DNA of 64,000 nt from Acanthococcus lagerstroemiae (Eukaryota; Arthropoda; Insecta; Hemiptera; Eriococcidae): assembly GCA_031841125.1 (NCBI GenBank), contig CM063112.1, positions 29,352,603-29,416,602 on the forward strand. The letters run 5' to 3'. The notes below the pieces were generated by a model that was given only the letters and a program-made list of their open reading frames with translations, searched no databases and had not been told where the DNA came from. The position numbers and the translations under genes were made by a program. Shown in pieces: positions 12,763-23,678 of this stretch (its first letter is position 1; every line of letters starts with the position of its first letter).

Positions 12763-12975
12763 AGGTGTCTAGCAAATTTAAAAATTAAAAATATTGGACT
12801 TTTATTGGACTCTTTTCGGAGTTTTTATATGTGCAAAAATTGAGTATGCAAGACACATAGTGATCGAAGTTGACTTTTCGACAACACTACAGTATTATTA
12901 TTCCTAATTTTTAAATTTTTATTGAACCTGTACTAAAATTATTGAACTTTTATTGGACTTATTGGCCCTGTAAAC
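12763..12975. mobile_element. CAGGGTG-family miniature element
   Basis: Left AAGGTGTCTAGC and right TAAACACCCTG are inverted copies. The interior has mirrored TTATTGGACT words near both ends. Confidence 0.65.
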
Positions 12976-12990
12976 ACCCTGTATCTGTAC

Positions 12991-13047
12991 CTCTGAGGTA
13001 ATGCTCGTAAGGGCGGATTCCAGGGCTCTGGTTGAGAGTAAAATTAG
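12991..13047 (+). mobile_element. 5'-truncated SINE with 15-bp target duplication
   Basis: CTGAGGTAATGCTCGTAAGG, GCGGATTCCAGGGCTC and GGTTGAGAGTAAAATTAG are the 3' body of the SINE family at 13105, 44251 and 62306. It is flanked by exact direct repeats ACCCTGTATCTGTAC (12976-12990, 13048-13062), the mark of target-primed reverse transcription. The duplicated target includes the last six bases of the miniature element at 12763. Confidence 0.88.
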
Positions 13048-13104
13048 ACCCTGTATCTGTACAACCACATATAAATGGTGGAAGTCCACCGGTACTCATC
13101 TTCT

Positions 13105-13535
13105 ACTTCGCTCTCAACCCGAGCCCTGGAATCCGTCCTTTCGAGCATCACTTCAGAGACGTCGGGGAGCCTAGGGCTGCCTTAGCTCTCCCTCTTCTCT
13201 TCTTGCCGGAAATCGGCCTAGGTTGACTGCGCTATCTTCGTGTCGAATACCCGTATCACTAGCCCGTCGTTTATGACGGTGAGTTCAACGAGCACCGGCA
13301 GGTAGCGCCTTACCCATTTACAGCTTTCAGATACTGGCGACCGATTACACACTTCTCGGAAACCTCTGCTGTAAGTGGTTGTGACTTTGTGTACGTTATC
13401 AGAATGCAGTGTTAGAATGTGTGACGAGTTCTTTCTTGCATTACTGATAACGATGCCGGCGTTGGGAATCGAACCCGGTGCCTTCGGGTTACGGAAGCCG
13501 AGTTCTTACCGCTACGCCAAGCCAAGCCGAGATTT
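13105..13535 (-). mobile_element. tRNA-derived SINE, long form
   Basis: Read on the minus strand, a tRNA-like head (A box TAGCGGTAAGAACTC, B box GGTTCGATTCC at about 13466-13476) is followed by about 250 bp of unique body. The shared SINE tail follows: CGATTTCCGGC, GCTAAGGCAGCCCTA, CCCCGACGTCTCTGAAGTGA, GCTCGAAAGGACGGATTCCA and GGGCTCGGGTTGAGAGC. The head differs from that of the 44.3 kb copy although the tail is the same. Transcription would be by RNA polymerase III. It is not a functional tRNA gene. Confidence 0.85.
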
Positions 13536-13539
13536 CTAA

Positions 13540-14822
13540 ATTGCACATCTACAGAAGCCGAAAAAAAACAACCGAAAAACTTCTCACGCCACTGAGAAAA
13601 AACAATGCTCAGAGCCAAGATCTCATTTCAAGCTACTCCAGATCTTTCGCATATCTCTCTGTACGTCTAACAATCCCTTTCTTTTCTTATTCATCTACTG
13701 ATTAAAAATCAGGCCACCTTAGTCATCTATCAGAAAAATTGGACACAAAACCAAAATCAGTTTTTTCTCATGTCTTTGACCGTCTTTCGGTCCCCTTTGT
13801 TTTCTACTGATTAAGAATCAGGCCTCCTTCTTCGTAAACTTTTCTCGCCCAAAAACACTAAAACACTGTCTTATACATTTTCACGCATAAATAGGATAAT
13901 GGAAACCTGCAATGAAGTCCTGGCTAAGGAGACAGGTTGGGATATTAATGTAGTGACAATAATTGGCTGGAGGAGGAAAGATTCTCTCACTCCCCTAACA
14001 ATTAGTCTGGATCGCTGTTCGAGGAGAAGGGAAGGTTGGATGGTGCGGGTGAAAGTGGTCTCGGGTAGTACGGCAGGTAAAATTTAAGCTTTTTTTTGTT
14101 TCTTTTTGGTTTATTTGTTTCATTTTTTTAGTTTTTATGTAAGATAACTTAAATTAAAATAAATTGTAAAAATGTAACAACATTTGTGTAACTGAACAAT
14201 GGTTGTTTTAGAAATGTTTCAAATTAAATTAAGTCTACCGCCAGAAAAATTAGATACAAAACCAAAATCACATTGCTTTCCCAGGCTGAAAGGTATGAAT
14301 AGTTGCAAGTCCGTCGAAATAAATCATTTTACTTAATTCTACTGATTTAGAGCACCACAATGACCAATATAAGACTTTTTCTTTAATTTTGTAATTCATA
14401 AATTCAATTTCGTAAGCATGTACTTTCGTATCCAATGTAAATTTGTACCTACACGGTTACTGTGGTTGTCCTGCAACCCTTATGAATTATTTATAGCATT
14501 ATTATCACATTACCATCAGTAAAGTTTGAAAATCGTGTCATTTAGTATATAATTCCTGAAAAATTTTACTAATGTAACCGCTCTCCCCTTAGGAATCGTG
14601 AATGTAACGATACGAAAAATTAATTTTAGGTCATCAGCAATAAAAAGTTCCGGTGCACACCGAGTTTGAGTTTTAAGTGATAAAAGTAGGTACAGGATCA
14701 ACTGTGATGCTGGAGCATTTTTAAGACCAATAGGTGGAAAATTTCAACAAGAAATTTAATAGGCTTCCATTATCATAACTAATTTTGGGTTCACGGTTAC
14801 TAAAGACGAGTGGGTCGGCAAA
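13540..14822. other. No supported gene
   Basis: Contains a repeated phrase TACTGATTAA(G/A)AATCAGGCC (13696 and 13806). Otherwise nothing recognisable. Confidence 0.45.
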
Positions 14823-14830
14823 TGCGGATT

Positions 14831-15091
14831 TAGTGGCGTAGCCAGGATTTTCCCAGGGGGGAGGGAGGAGAATAAGATTTTCAAGGGAGAAAAAGTCGAA
14901 AATTGAGATATTTTTTAAAAATTGCCGATATTAGAGGACTATTTGATAAAAAATGAAGGTAAAATTACTGCTCGAGCAAAAAATTTTCGAAAAAACGTGT
15001 TTTAAATACGAAATTTTGCTCATTTTTGCATATTTTACATTCAATTTCAGGTGCCTTGAGGGAGGCATTCGCCCCCTTCGCCACGCCATGG
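14831..15091. mobile_element. hAT-like miniature element, TIR GTGGCGTAGCCAGG, exact 8-bp duplication
   Basis: Starts TAGTGGCGTAGCCAGG, ends CGCCACGCCATGG, and is flanked by TGCGGATT on both sides (14823-14830, 15092-15099). Its interior (AGGGAGAAAAAGTCGAAAA, ATTGCCGATAT) is shared with the copy at 45803-45957. Confidence 0.88.
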
Positions 15092-15099
15092 TGCGGATT

Positions 15100-15721
15100 C
15101 ATAGTCCTCTCCCCCTTCGAGCACAACTAAGAGCGATGCTTTAGTGACATTCGTGCACAGCCACCCACTTTTCCCTTTACTTGAAGAGCTCATTACTTAA
15201 ATTAGTCCACCACATACTACTTCTGGGAAGTACTGCATCATTACGGAACGTATGCAAGAAACATCGGCAGATTATTCTATCCGGTATGTCACTCGACATC
15301 TTCCATTTACAGCCAATTTCAAAAGTTTTCTATTGACTGGACTATGAACCTGTCGCCTCTCGAAATGTAATTCGCCGTTACAAAATACGCGTTAATGAGA
15401 TATTTGAATTCAAAAATCTTGTCAAAAAAACATCCAAGAACATGTTTTGATCAGTCGTTCAAAACACCGGCCTGCGTACAAGACCGTATTCAAGTTACAG
15501 TTTCACCGTATCCGCAGCATTCCACACGTTTCAGATTTCAAGTACACTTATCATATAATAACAATAGAGCTTAATCCGAATCACAAGTCGCACCGCCTAC
15601 TAGATTAAAAAAAAAATAAAATAAAATAACGAGCCACTATCACAAGTATTATCAGAACCAACGTTCGCGAATTGCAATTCGACGAGGAAGACATACACCC
15701 CATCACAAAAAAAGCGCATCT
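15100..15721. other. Ssdp 3' flank / probable 3' UTR
   Basis: Downstream of the Ssdp stop on the minus strand. AT-rich with an A-run at 15607-15630. I did not find a canonical AATAAA in the expected orientation. Confidence 0.4.
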
Positions 15722-16342
15722 CTAGAACTTCTTATTCCGCCTCCCTTTCTCGACCGTGCTGCTCGACACCTCACTCGTACCAGGCCACATTTTCGGTTTC
15801 TGGTCGAGCCCGGGGTCGCCGGCATGCCCCGCCGGGCCCATTCTGCCGCCGGGCATCGAATACGACCAATTCTGATTCTGGAAAACATTGCCATCGTTGC
15901 GATTCTCCGTGCGACACGAACCTACTGTCTCCGTTTTTACGTCGTTCCCGCCGCCCTCGAACAGGTCCGGGTAACCCCATTCGAGGTCGTCTTCCGACTT
16001 GCAATTGTTCGCAAACACCGGCGACGCGTTCCAATTGCCGGACTCGTCTTTGGGCTTCGCGAACGTTTTCCAGTTACCCGACTCCTCTTTCTTAATCGGA
16101 AACGAGCTATTTACGCTAGATACGTTGTTGGCAATACTCACGTTTTCCGCCTGTCCGCCGAAACTGCCGAGGTTGTACTCGCCCATGCCGCCGCTGTTGT
16201 CTTCCCGCGGCGTACCGGGACCGCCGTTGGCCGGCGAATTCTTCATACCATCCAGCCCGTCGCCGTTCATGACTGGACCCATGGGATTGGGCGCCATCGG
16301 TCCTAACGAACCCCCATCGGGACCGCTACCCATCGGGAAATC
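15722..16342 (-). CDS. Ssdp: Ssdp exon 14 (C-terminal exon, residues 319-524 and stop)
   Basis: Starts [11 protein letters not shown], the conserved NFPMGPGSDG block, and continues through [19 protein letters not shown]. After [10 protein letters not shown] at about residue 380 the exon runs on for about 140 residues that I do not recognise from the family. This tail has two ESGNW repeats (EESGNW and DESGNW), an acidic Trp-containing stretch ([14 protein letters not shown]) and a basic end (KGRRNKKF). The exon is GC-richer than its surroundings and therefore has long open frames on the other strand, which are shadows. Confidence 0.93.
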   Translation of the reverse strand, partial: DFPMGSGPDGGSLGPMAPNPMGPVMNGDGLDGMKNSPANGGPGTPREDNSGGMGEYNLGSFGGQAENVSIANNVSSVNSSFPIKKEESGNWKTFAKPKDESGNWNASPVFANNCKSEDDLEWGYPDLFEGGGNDVKTETVGSCRTENRNDGNVFQNQNWSYSMPGGRMGPAGHAGDPGLDQKPKMWPGTSEVSSSTVEKGRRNKKF

Positions 16343-19300
16343 CTGAACAACGATCACACCTCACGTCAGAAGCCGTAAATCATTTTCACAAGTCCAAAGA
16401 GGTCGAAATGCCCGCGTAATGTACGCGCAAGGATGGGCTACTTCATTTTTGATCTTGAAGTCAGAACGATCATAACAATATCATTACATTTACCAGCCGT
16501 AAGATTGTAATTCGGTCGCGTCATGGCGATGGAGCGCTAGTGTATTTCATCCCATTTGTGTACTTCCACTTTTGGCCACCATTTATAAAGTAGATGGCAT
16601 GTATTTCATCCCGTTTCGGTAGCTTCTGCATTTGTCCACCAGATGTCAGCCACTTTGCTGACGCGTCCCAATTACTGTCAGTGGGGGGGGGGGGGGGAAG
16701 ATGAACAGGTGGGGCAAAAATGCTTACTTATGTCTGCAAGTCTTTGAACGAGTGCTACGCTACTGCGCAAAATGATAAGAGACTTGAACCAAAGACAGAC
16801 GGTTCGGTATTGGAAGACGTGACCTATGAGATCTATTCTAATATTTTCATAAATCGGTCATCAGATTTGAAAATATGAACTCAGAAATTTTAAATACTGC
16901 AAGAATGCTCGTTAAACTTGAACTGAATAGAGAGACGAATCAAAAGATAAGTAAAATGGGGTGCCATTTCTGTGATAAGAGTATTTTGTGCTTTTCAAGA
17001 TTCCATTGAATTGAATTTTATTACTGATTTATCAACCGGATAATCACCGAAGACTGACATTGAATAAATCATGGGGTGAAAGCGAATCTTGATTCACAAT
17101 TAGATTTCCATCCCGGGCGTCGCCCAATTGCGTCCGGGTCAGGAAGGGGAGATAAATTGTTGAAGAAAATGAATGGTTTCATTGCGGCCCGAAGCAGAGT
17201 TTGATTGCGTCCAGGCTCATAGTTTCATTGCGTCCCAGTCTATTTAGCGATATCCAGAGGGCCCAACTACAGCCAAGACTTTCAATACACATCCAGATAA
17301 CTATTCTTCAAAATCTGAATAAACCGAGGAAATGAAAACCTGAAGGTGAGTGCCCAACTTGCCCTGTTCAGAAAGGCAGAAGAAAAAGCACTTTTGTAGA
17401 TTTAGGTCTCATTTTGGGAAGCTAATAGAATTTTTTGGCCAGAAAGCAGCTTTAATCCTTCGGCTCCCAATTTTATTTTCAATTTTGATAATTTTTCAAC
17501 TGGAAATTGTTGAATAGACTCCCCATAATACGAATCCGGTGTCGGAGAATTCTTCACTGCCCCTTAGGCCCCCAGCGGACCTGGGACAGCGTATGTCCCA
17601 CTGGTAGAGTAATGAGAGTCAAAAAACTCATTTCCAAAACAACCACGCTATCTACCGAGACATGAGTGAGCGAAGATATGCTTCTGTAGGTACTCAACCA
17701 GTGGGATACAACTAGCACTGTTTTCAACGTATATCTGACCCAGTAAAATTTTTCAAAAACTGTTGGGACAAACGGTGTCATATAAGGAGCGAAAGGACTA
17801 CGACCACTCACACTCTAGAAGATGCATTTAGACTGCGTTTCCTACTTTTCGTAAAGACTATCAGATTACGCTAGAACTCAATCAGACTCCTTCAGACTTG
17901 TTAAGTCTAGTTCGACTCTGATGAGACTCATGCTGACTCCTTGAAATTTATCAGACTACATTTTGAGGGAGGTGGGACTCACTCGGATTCATTCAGACTT
18001 TTTGACTCTATTTAGACTCACTGAGGCTGGGTTATGACTCATCCAGACTCCATCCCGATTGACGTCACAAAGCCTCAGCACACAAAAAAGTCAAAACTGG
18101 GATTTGAGGCAAAAGGGTGCTTCTTTTTCAACCAATTAGAGTGCAGGACGCAAACAGAAACGAGAACGACATACTAGATGAGGTAATTTTATGACGTCAC
18201 TTGGTCAAACACAATTTTATGATAGACGCAATCGAACTATTAGGGAAGCGGACGAGGGCCGTACCCAGGATTCAAGTAAGGGGGTGGTTTTCGATTAGGA
18301 TAAATTTTTTCCTCTGTGGGAGGGGGGGGGGCTACAATTACCTTAAATTTATCCAACTGCGTGCATGTATACGACAAAAATTTCAACCATTTTTTGAAAC
18401 TCTCATTTTCATACTTTTTACAAAAAATGTGACAGATCCACCCTCCTCTCCATTCTCAACCCATTTTCTCGTGTTTTTTTCCATTGAAGGGTTCACAACC
18501 CCCCCCCCCCCCCTCTGGTACGGCCCTGTTTTTTCCGATAAACTAGGTACATTTTTGAAATATCCTAAATAACATACAAGAAATTTCAAAATAATAATTT
18601 TCGTAACTGGCCTCAGTAGAGTTGTTCGAGGGGAAAGGAGGAATAAGTTGAAGTTTTTCAAACAAAACCATATTATTTCAAATGATGAACAGGATGAATG
18701 AAATGGTTTTTGGTTTTTCGTCCATTTAAACTGAAAAAAATCAGTCATTTTCAAAGTTTTTCCGCGTTTGGATGGATAGACATACGAGTACCAATGGGAG
18801 ATGTAGAAAAGACTTTCCCTTCAAAATATTAGCCAATTTAAAGAAGTCGATTCTTAATTATTGTAAAAAAATTTTTAATTGTATACCTGTTTTCATTTTT
18901 TTATTTTTGGTTTGAGATTTCAAAAAGTCCATCGATTGGCAAAATCCAAAATCAATTTGAAGTTAGATAAATTTACCAAGTGCTGACCTTTTATATTGTT
19001 ATCATTATTATTGTTGTTACTGTTGCTGTTGTTGTCATCACAGCCCGTACCCGGATTTAAGCAAGGGGGGGGGGTTGCGATCAAGATAAATTTTTTCTCG
19101 GTGTGGGGGGGAGGGTTCAATCACAGGTCCGCCCGCCTCTCCTTCTCAACCCATGGTTTTTTCGTGTTTTTTGTTGCTGATGGGAGGGGTTTGAACCCCC
19201 AAAAACCTCCCCGTCAGTACGGCCCTGCAGCGGACTGTTTACATTTCGGACGCAATAGAACCATTCGAAGCAAGGGGCAGAAACGGGACGCAATAAGATT

Positions 19301-22300
19301 ATGAAAAAGGTGTGAGGGTTACTTTTCGGACGCAATCGGGCTTCTTCGTCTATCCCATGTTCGATGTGTGTCAAACGCCATTTTATGATTTCTGGTATTT
19401 GAATCATTTTTAATGAAACCTGCAGCGTTCGGAATGATTTATTTCGTAAATTATTTGAAACAATACTGTGCCACGTACAACGTGGGAAGAAGAAAGCTGA
19501 TTTTCAAGAGAAAGGGGTTGGTGGTTGATTGCAAATGGACATTATTATGTGATGGTAGTAGATCCTAATTCCAGTACTAATTCCAAAATACCCAATTTTT
19601 ACTTTTAACACTGATTACCCTCACCTTCCCCCTAAAGCGATTTAATTTTCCAGGAAAATACATGGTTGGTAACAATGTATTTTCATGTTATCATATGGCC
19701 AAGGGTTGCCTTCGTTTATATCTAGAAAATAAGCTTCTGTAAATCATATCATCTTAGTGAAATGTTCAAAAAAACCAATATTTTTGAGCGGCTTCACCCT
19801 CATTGAAGGTACGACTTGATTTCCGGAAGATCTGTTCATCATGATCCCAACCCATAGTCCGGGAGCTCCACTCCTGTGAGCTTGTTGTTAGCCCACTCTC
19901 CAGATACTTCAAAAACAGGATATTTCATCTAAATTACAGGTGCGAAGAGTTGGATCTGAAGAAAGCACTCCTGTAACATTATGTTGCTTTCCCAATACTA
20001 TTTTAGAAGGAAAATTATTTTTTTGGGGAGGGGAAGGTGGTGAGATTTTTACTGAAATTCATTGTTCGCTACCCTTTGATAATTTTTGCGCTTTAAAGGA
20101 AGGCCAGCCTAGACCGCAGTCTTAAACAAAAGACGACGATCTCAAACAATACAGGGAATATTAAAACACTGTCAGTCTTCAACAACCAAGTCTTATTGAA
20201 TCCTATCCAACTCTCAACTAGTCTGTCAATGAGTTATGAGAATGAGTTTACAAATTTTGAAAAGACTGGCATTAATATGTTTTCTAAACAGAAACTGAAC
20301 AAGTCTTAATTCTCAAATAAGTTTGCACTGTTTTCATGAGTCTGAATGCCGTAACGAATCTTCATTATTCTGAGCAGTTTCAACCGAGCCTCCTCAAGTT
20401 TTATGGAGGGTATCTGTCAGGAATGTACTCACTATGGAGCCTCACTGGTCTAATGAGTTCTAATACAGGATGTTCTAACTGAGAATGCGAAGCGGCAGAA
20501 GCTGATAGTACACGGCAAGACAAAAAAAACAAAACATTACGCACATATATGGCCAATTCCAAAGATTGAGGGGGTATAAGTTATCAAAGTTTGAAAACCA
20601 GCGAACTTCACTTTGAGTCTACTAATTTAAAGATTTTTTCGGAGATAATCAATGGGAAGAATATCAAAAGGGTAACAACGATTTACTGAACCGAACTGCC
20701 TACCTTTGATACTGAGGGGAATACGCCAGTTTTAAAATTATGATCATACGATCTCTAACACAAAGGTTCTCGGACTAAAATTCGTATGGCGTGGGTATGC
20801 AACCAGTCGTGCAAGTAAGTAACGGAGATGGTACAACAACTCATTCTAAGGTGGTATACAAAGTTTCAACTCGCTAACTGTCTTCAGTACCAATTAATTA
20901 TTTATAGTAATTTAATGGAAATGTGTCAAGTATACCCGTGTCACTTTGTTTGAAAAATACAAAACGAATCGGGAAAACGTTTATTGATACAATGTCTTTT
21001 GTCAATTACATCTGGTGGTCCGGTGGAGGCAACTTAGATTTTCGTGTTGCCCGACTTTTATAAACTGAGGGGTAGGGGCGGAGATTCATAAATTATTCTA
21101 CTCAATTCATGCGCGAAACAAATAAATTATTAAGACACTGCAAATTTCATTTCAAAAATTTCGACCAACCCAAATTTTAATCCAAATATTCAAATAAACT
21201 TGGGTTTTTGAGGTACTTTTCGAAATTTTTTTGTGGGTTGCCCTAGTGTCGCGTGTTGCCCGAGCTTCAGGGCAGTACTGCAGTTGCCACCACTGTGTTG
21301 ATCTTCTTCAGAATACTGTCCCTTCGAATATCAATATTCAACGCCCACCCGCTGAATTCGAGAAAACGTTTCAAAAATAGCGTGCCCGATGGCTAATGTG
21401 TATCGACTCGAAGGAACGATATTTTGAAGATCAACAGGTGTAACTGACAAAAAAAAAATTGTGTCAATAAACATTTTTCCGATTTTCTTTTTGTACCCGT
21501 CAAAAAAAGTGACAGGGGTATACTTAACATGTTTCCATTAGATTACGGTAAATTGGTAATGAAAAAAGTTAGCGAGTTGAAACTTTGTATACCACCTTAG
21601 AATGAGTTGCTCTACCACTTCCGTTACTTACCTGCTCGAATGGTTGCATAGTCACGCCATACGAATTCTAGTTCCAGTGCTTTTCTGAAAACCTTTGTAT
21701 ATAAATAGAGAACTGAGTTTTCGGCATTGAAACGAGTGAATTTTGACACCAAAATCGGAAAATTCGGCACTTAAAAAAAAGTGGGAAAAATCAATTTTTG
21801 TCTCATTTAAGTATTCGATAATTAGAGAATTACAAATCAAAGTAGCAGATAGGCTTAACTCTTGCTTTCTTCGAATGTTTTAATTCTCAGTGCAAATGTT
21901 GATAGAAATGAAAGAAAAGAAAAAACAGCGGTATCAGAAAATTGTTTTTTAGGAGGGGTGCAAAAAAATGAAATTAAAGTAGACAAACAAGAAAAATTCT
22001 CTTGCATCTCAAAAAGTGAAAGAAAAAAAAAGTATTGTAAAATTAAAGGAATCTCGTAATTTTTTCCAGGCTCCTTTTTATTAACTTGCTGAATACTCAG
22101 TTTTCATTCCTATTAATTGGGGGGGGGGCATAAATGATACTGTGTACCCCACGACAAGACTTACTCTGACACGTGGAAACAGTACATAACGGCTATATTT
22201 GATAATTCGATAATCGTTAGCCTCATATTCGAGCTGTAGTACAGTACTTCATTCCTTAATTTTATTCGAGAACAATTTTTGGTCATTTCGGCATTTTTCG

Positions 22301-23641
22301 GCAAAATAGAATTTTTTCCCTGCATCCCATTTCTCATCATGATTCGAACTTCATTTTGACTCACACTGATTTCGCCCGCACGGAAAAAAGTGCCCAATGC
22401 CGGGGAATCCGGTCTCTATACATAAAAGTGTTTCATTTGTCTGTGCGTTTGTTCAAAGTTGGCGGGTGAACTGTACAAGCTGGAGGGTTCACACTTTCTG
22501 GATGTGTTCGTATGAACTTGAGTAGGTTTTAAGCTATAAAAAATTTAGGAACCCTTAGTAGAAGGGGGACCACAAAAGTTTGCCCCTTCTGGACCGTCAA
22601 TTTTTTCTGACTTGGACGTTTCGGGGGACCACAAAAGTTTGCCTCTTCTGGACCGTCAATTTTTTCTGACTTGGACGTTTCGAAAGTTTTTTACATTGAA
22701 CTTCTCATTATGTTGAAATTTGGTGGCTGTAATTGCCTCCCTTCAGAATGATTAAGGGGCAGAAATCTCTAATATATACGTATGTATTTGTTGATCCCCG
22801 CCCCTTTCGGCGGGTCCAGGGGCGTTAGAAACATGATATCCACTCATTTCGCCATTGTCAATTTATTCTAAATTCAAAATTACGCGACTCTGCTCGCCCC
22901 CTTTCTTCCTGCTCTGCGGAGATGATGAGGGTGCTGATGGAGAGCGCCTGCCTTGGCGCTCGCTAGTCTTCCTGGAAGTGAGTCTGCGTTCTCCGGGATC
23001 TTCTGCCTAGGGTGGGTCGACGGGGACTACTAGTTCAAGTATAATTTTTGAAGTGCACAACGTTCAATTTTTGCAGCCCTTCAATATTCGAAACAGGCAA
23101 CCGTGGATAGCAACTGAATGTCGAATTTGAGGCCCACGTTGATAATTTAATGCGCAAAAAACCTCTATTTCGAAACGTTGATGTAAAAAGAAAATTTATA
23201 TACTAAATTGAATTGCGTCACTTGAACCACTAAGTGGAATGAATTTTCGATATTTTTCTTTCGGATTTATAATTTCTCTTGTTTAAACATACGTTGGCCT
23301 CAGACGTGGACTGAGGGGGGGGGGAACCCTCCTCGTGTAAAGAAAAAAAAAAAAAACACGAAAAAACAAGAAAATGACTCTATAAGTTAGTGTAATCCTA
23401 GATCGGCGCCTGTCATTTTCGTAACCCCCCCCCCCCAAGATGTAATCCTAAATCCGCCCCTGGTTAGACTAAAATGAACGTATTTTTATCGAATTTTGTA
23501 ATGAAACTGTTGAAACAGATGATACCAAGTAGACCTTTCTTCTTCGATCAAATGCTAACTGAGCCAAGTGTAAGGACTGCATCATTGATAATGTACAATC
23601 ATAATGTATTGTACAGTAAAAGAGTATAGCAGTCCAACGCA

Positions 23642-23678
<37 letters not shown>

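Larger units (their letters stand above)
17127..19336. repeat. Six copies of the 9-mer ATTGCGTCC/GGACGCAAT in mirrored arrangement
   Basis: ATTGCGTCC occurs at 17127, 17204 and 17227. Its complement occurs at 19248, 19286 and 19328. Near-matches lie at 17181, 18138 and 18222. All are in the last intron of Ssdp, flanking two miniature elements. Confidence 0.7.

Noticed and set aside
13440..13535. Possible tRNA gene (B box GGTTCGATTCC)
   Set aside because: The tRNA-like head continues into the repeated SINE tail. The cloverleaf is not intact and no terminator follows the acceptor stem.
15824..16306. 160- and 115-codon plus-strand frames over the Ssdp last exon
   Set aside because: Antisense shadows of a GC-rich, Gly/Pro-rich coding exon whose sense frame matches SSBP proteins.
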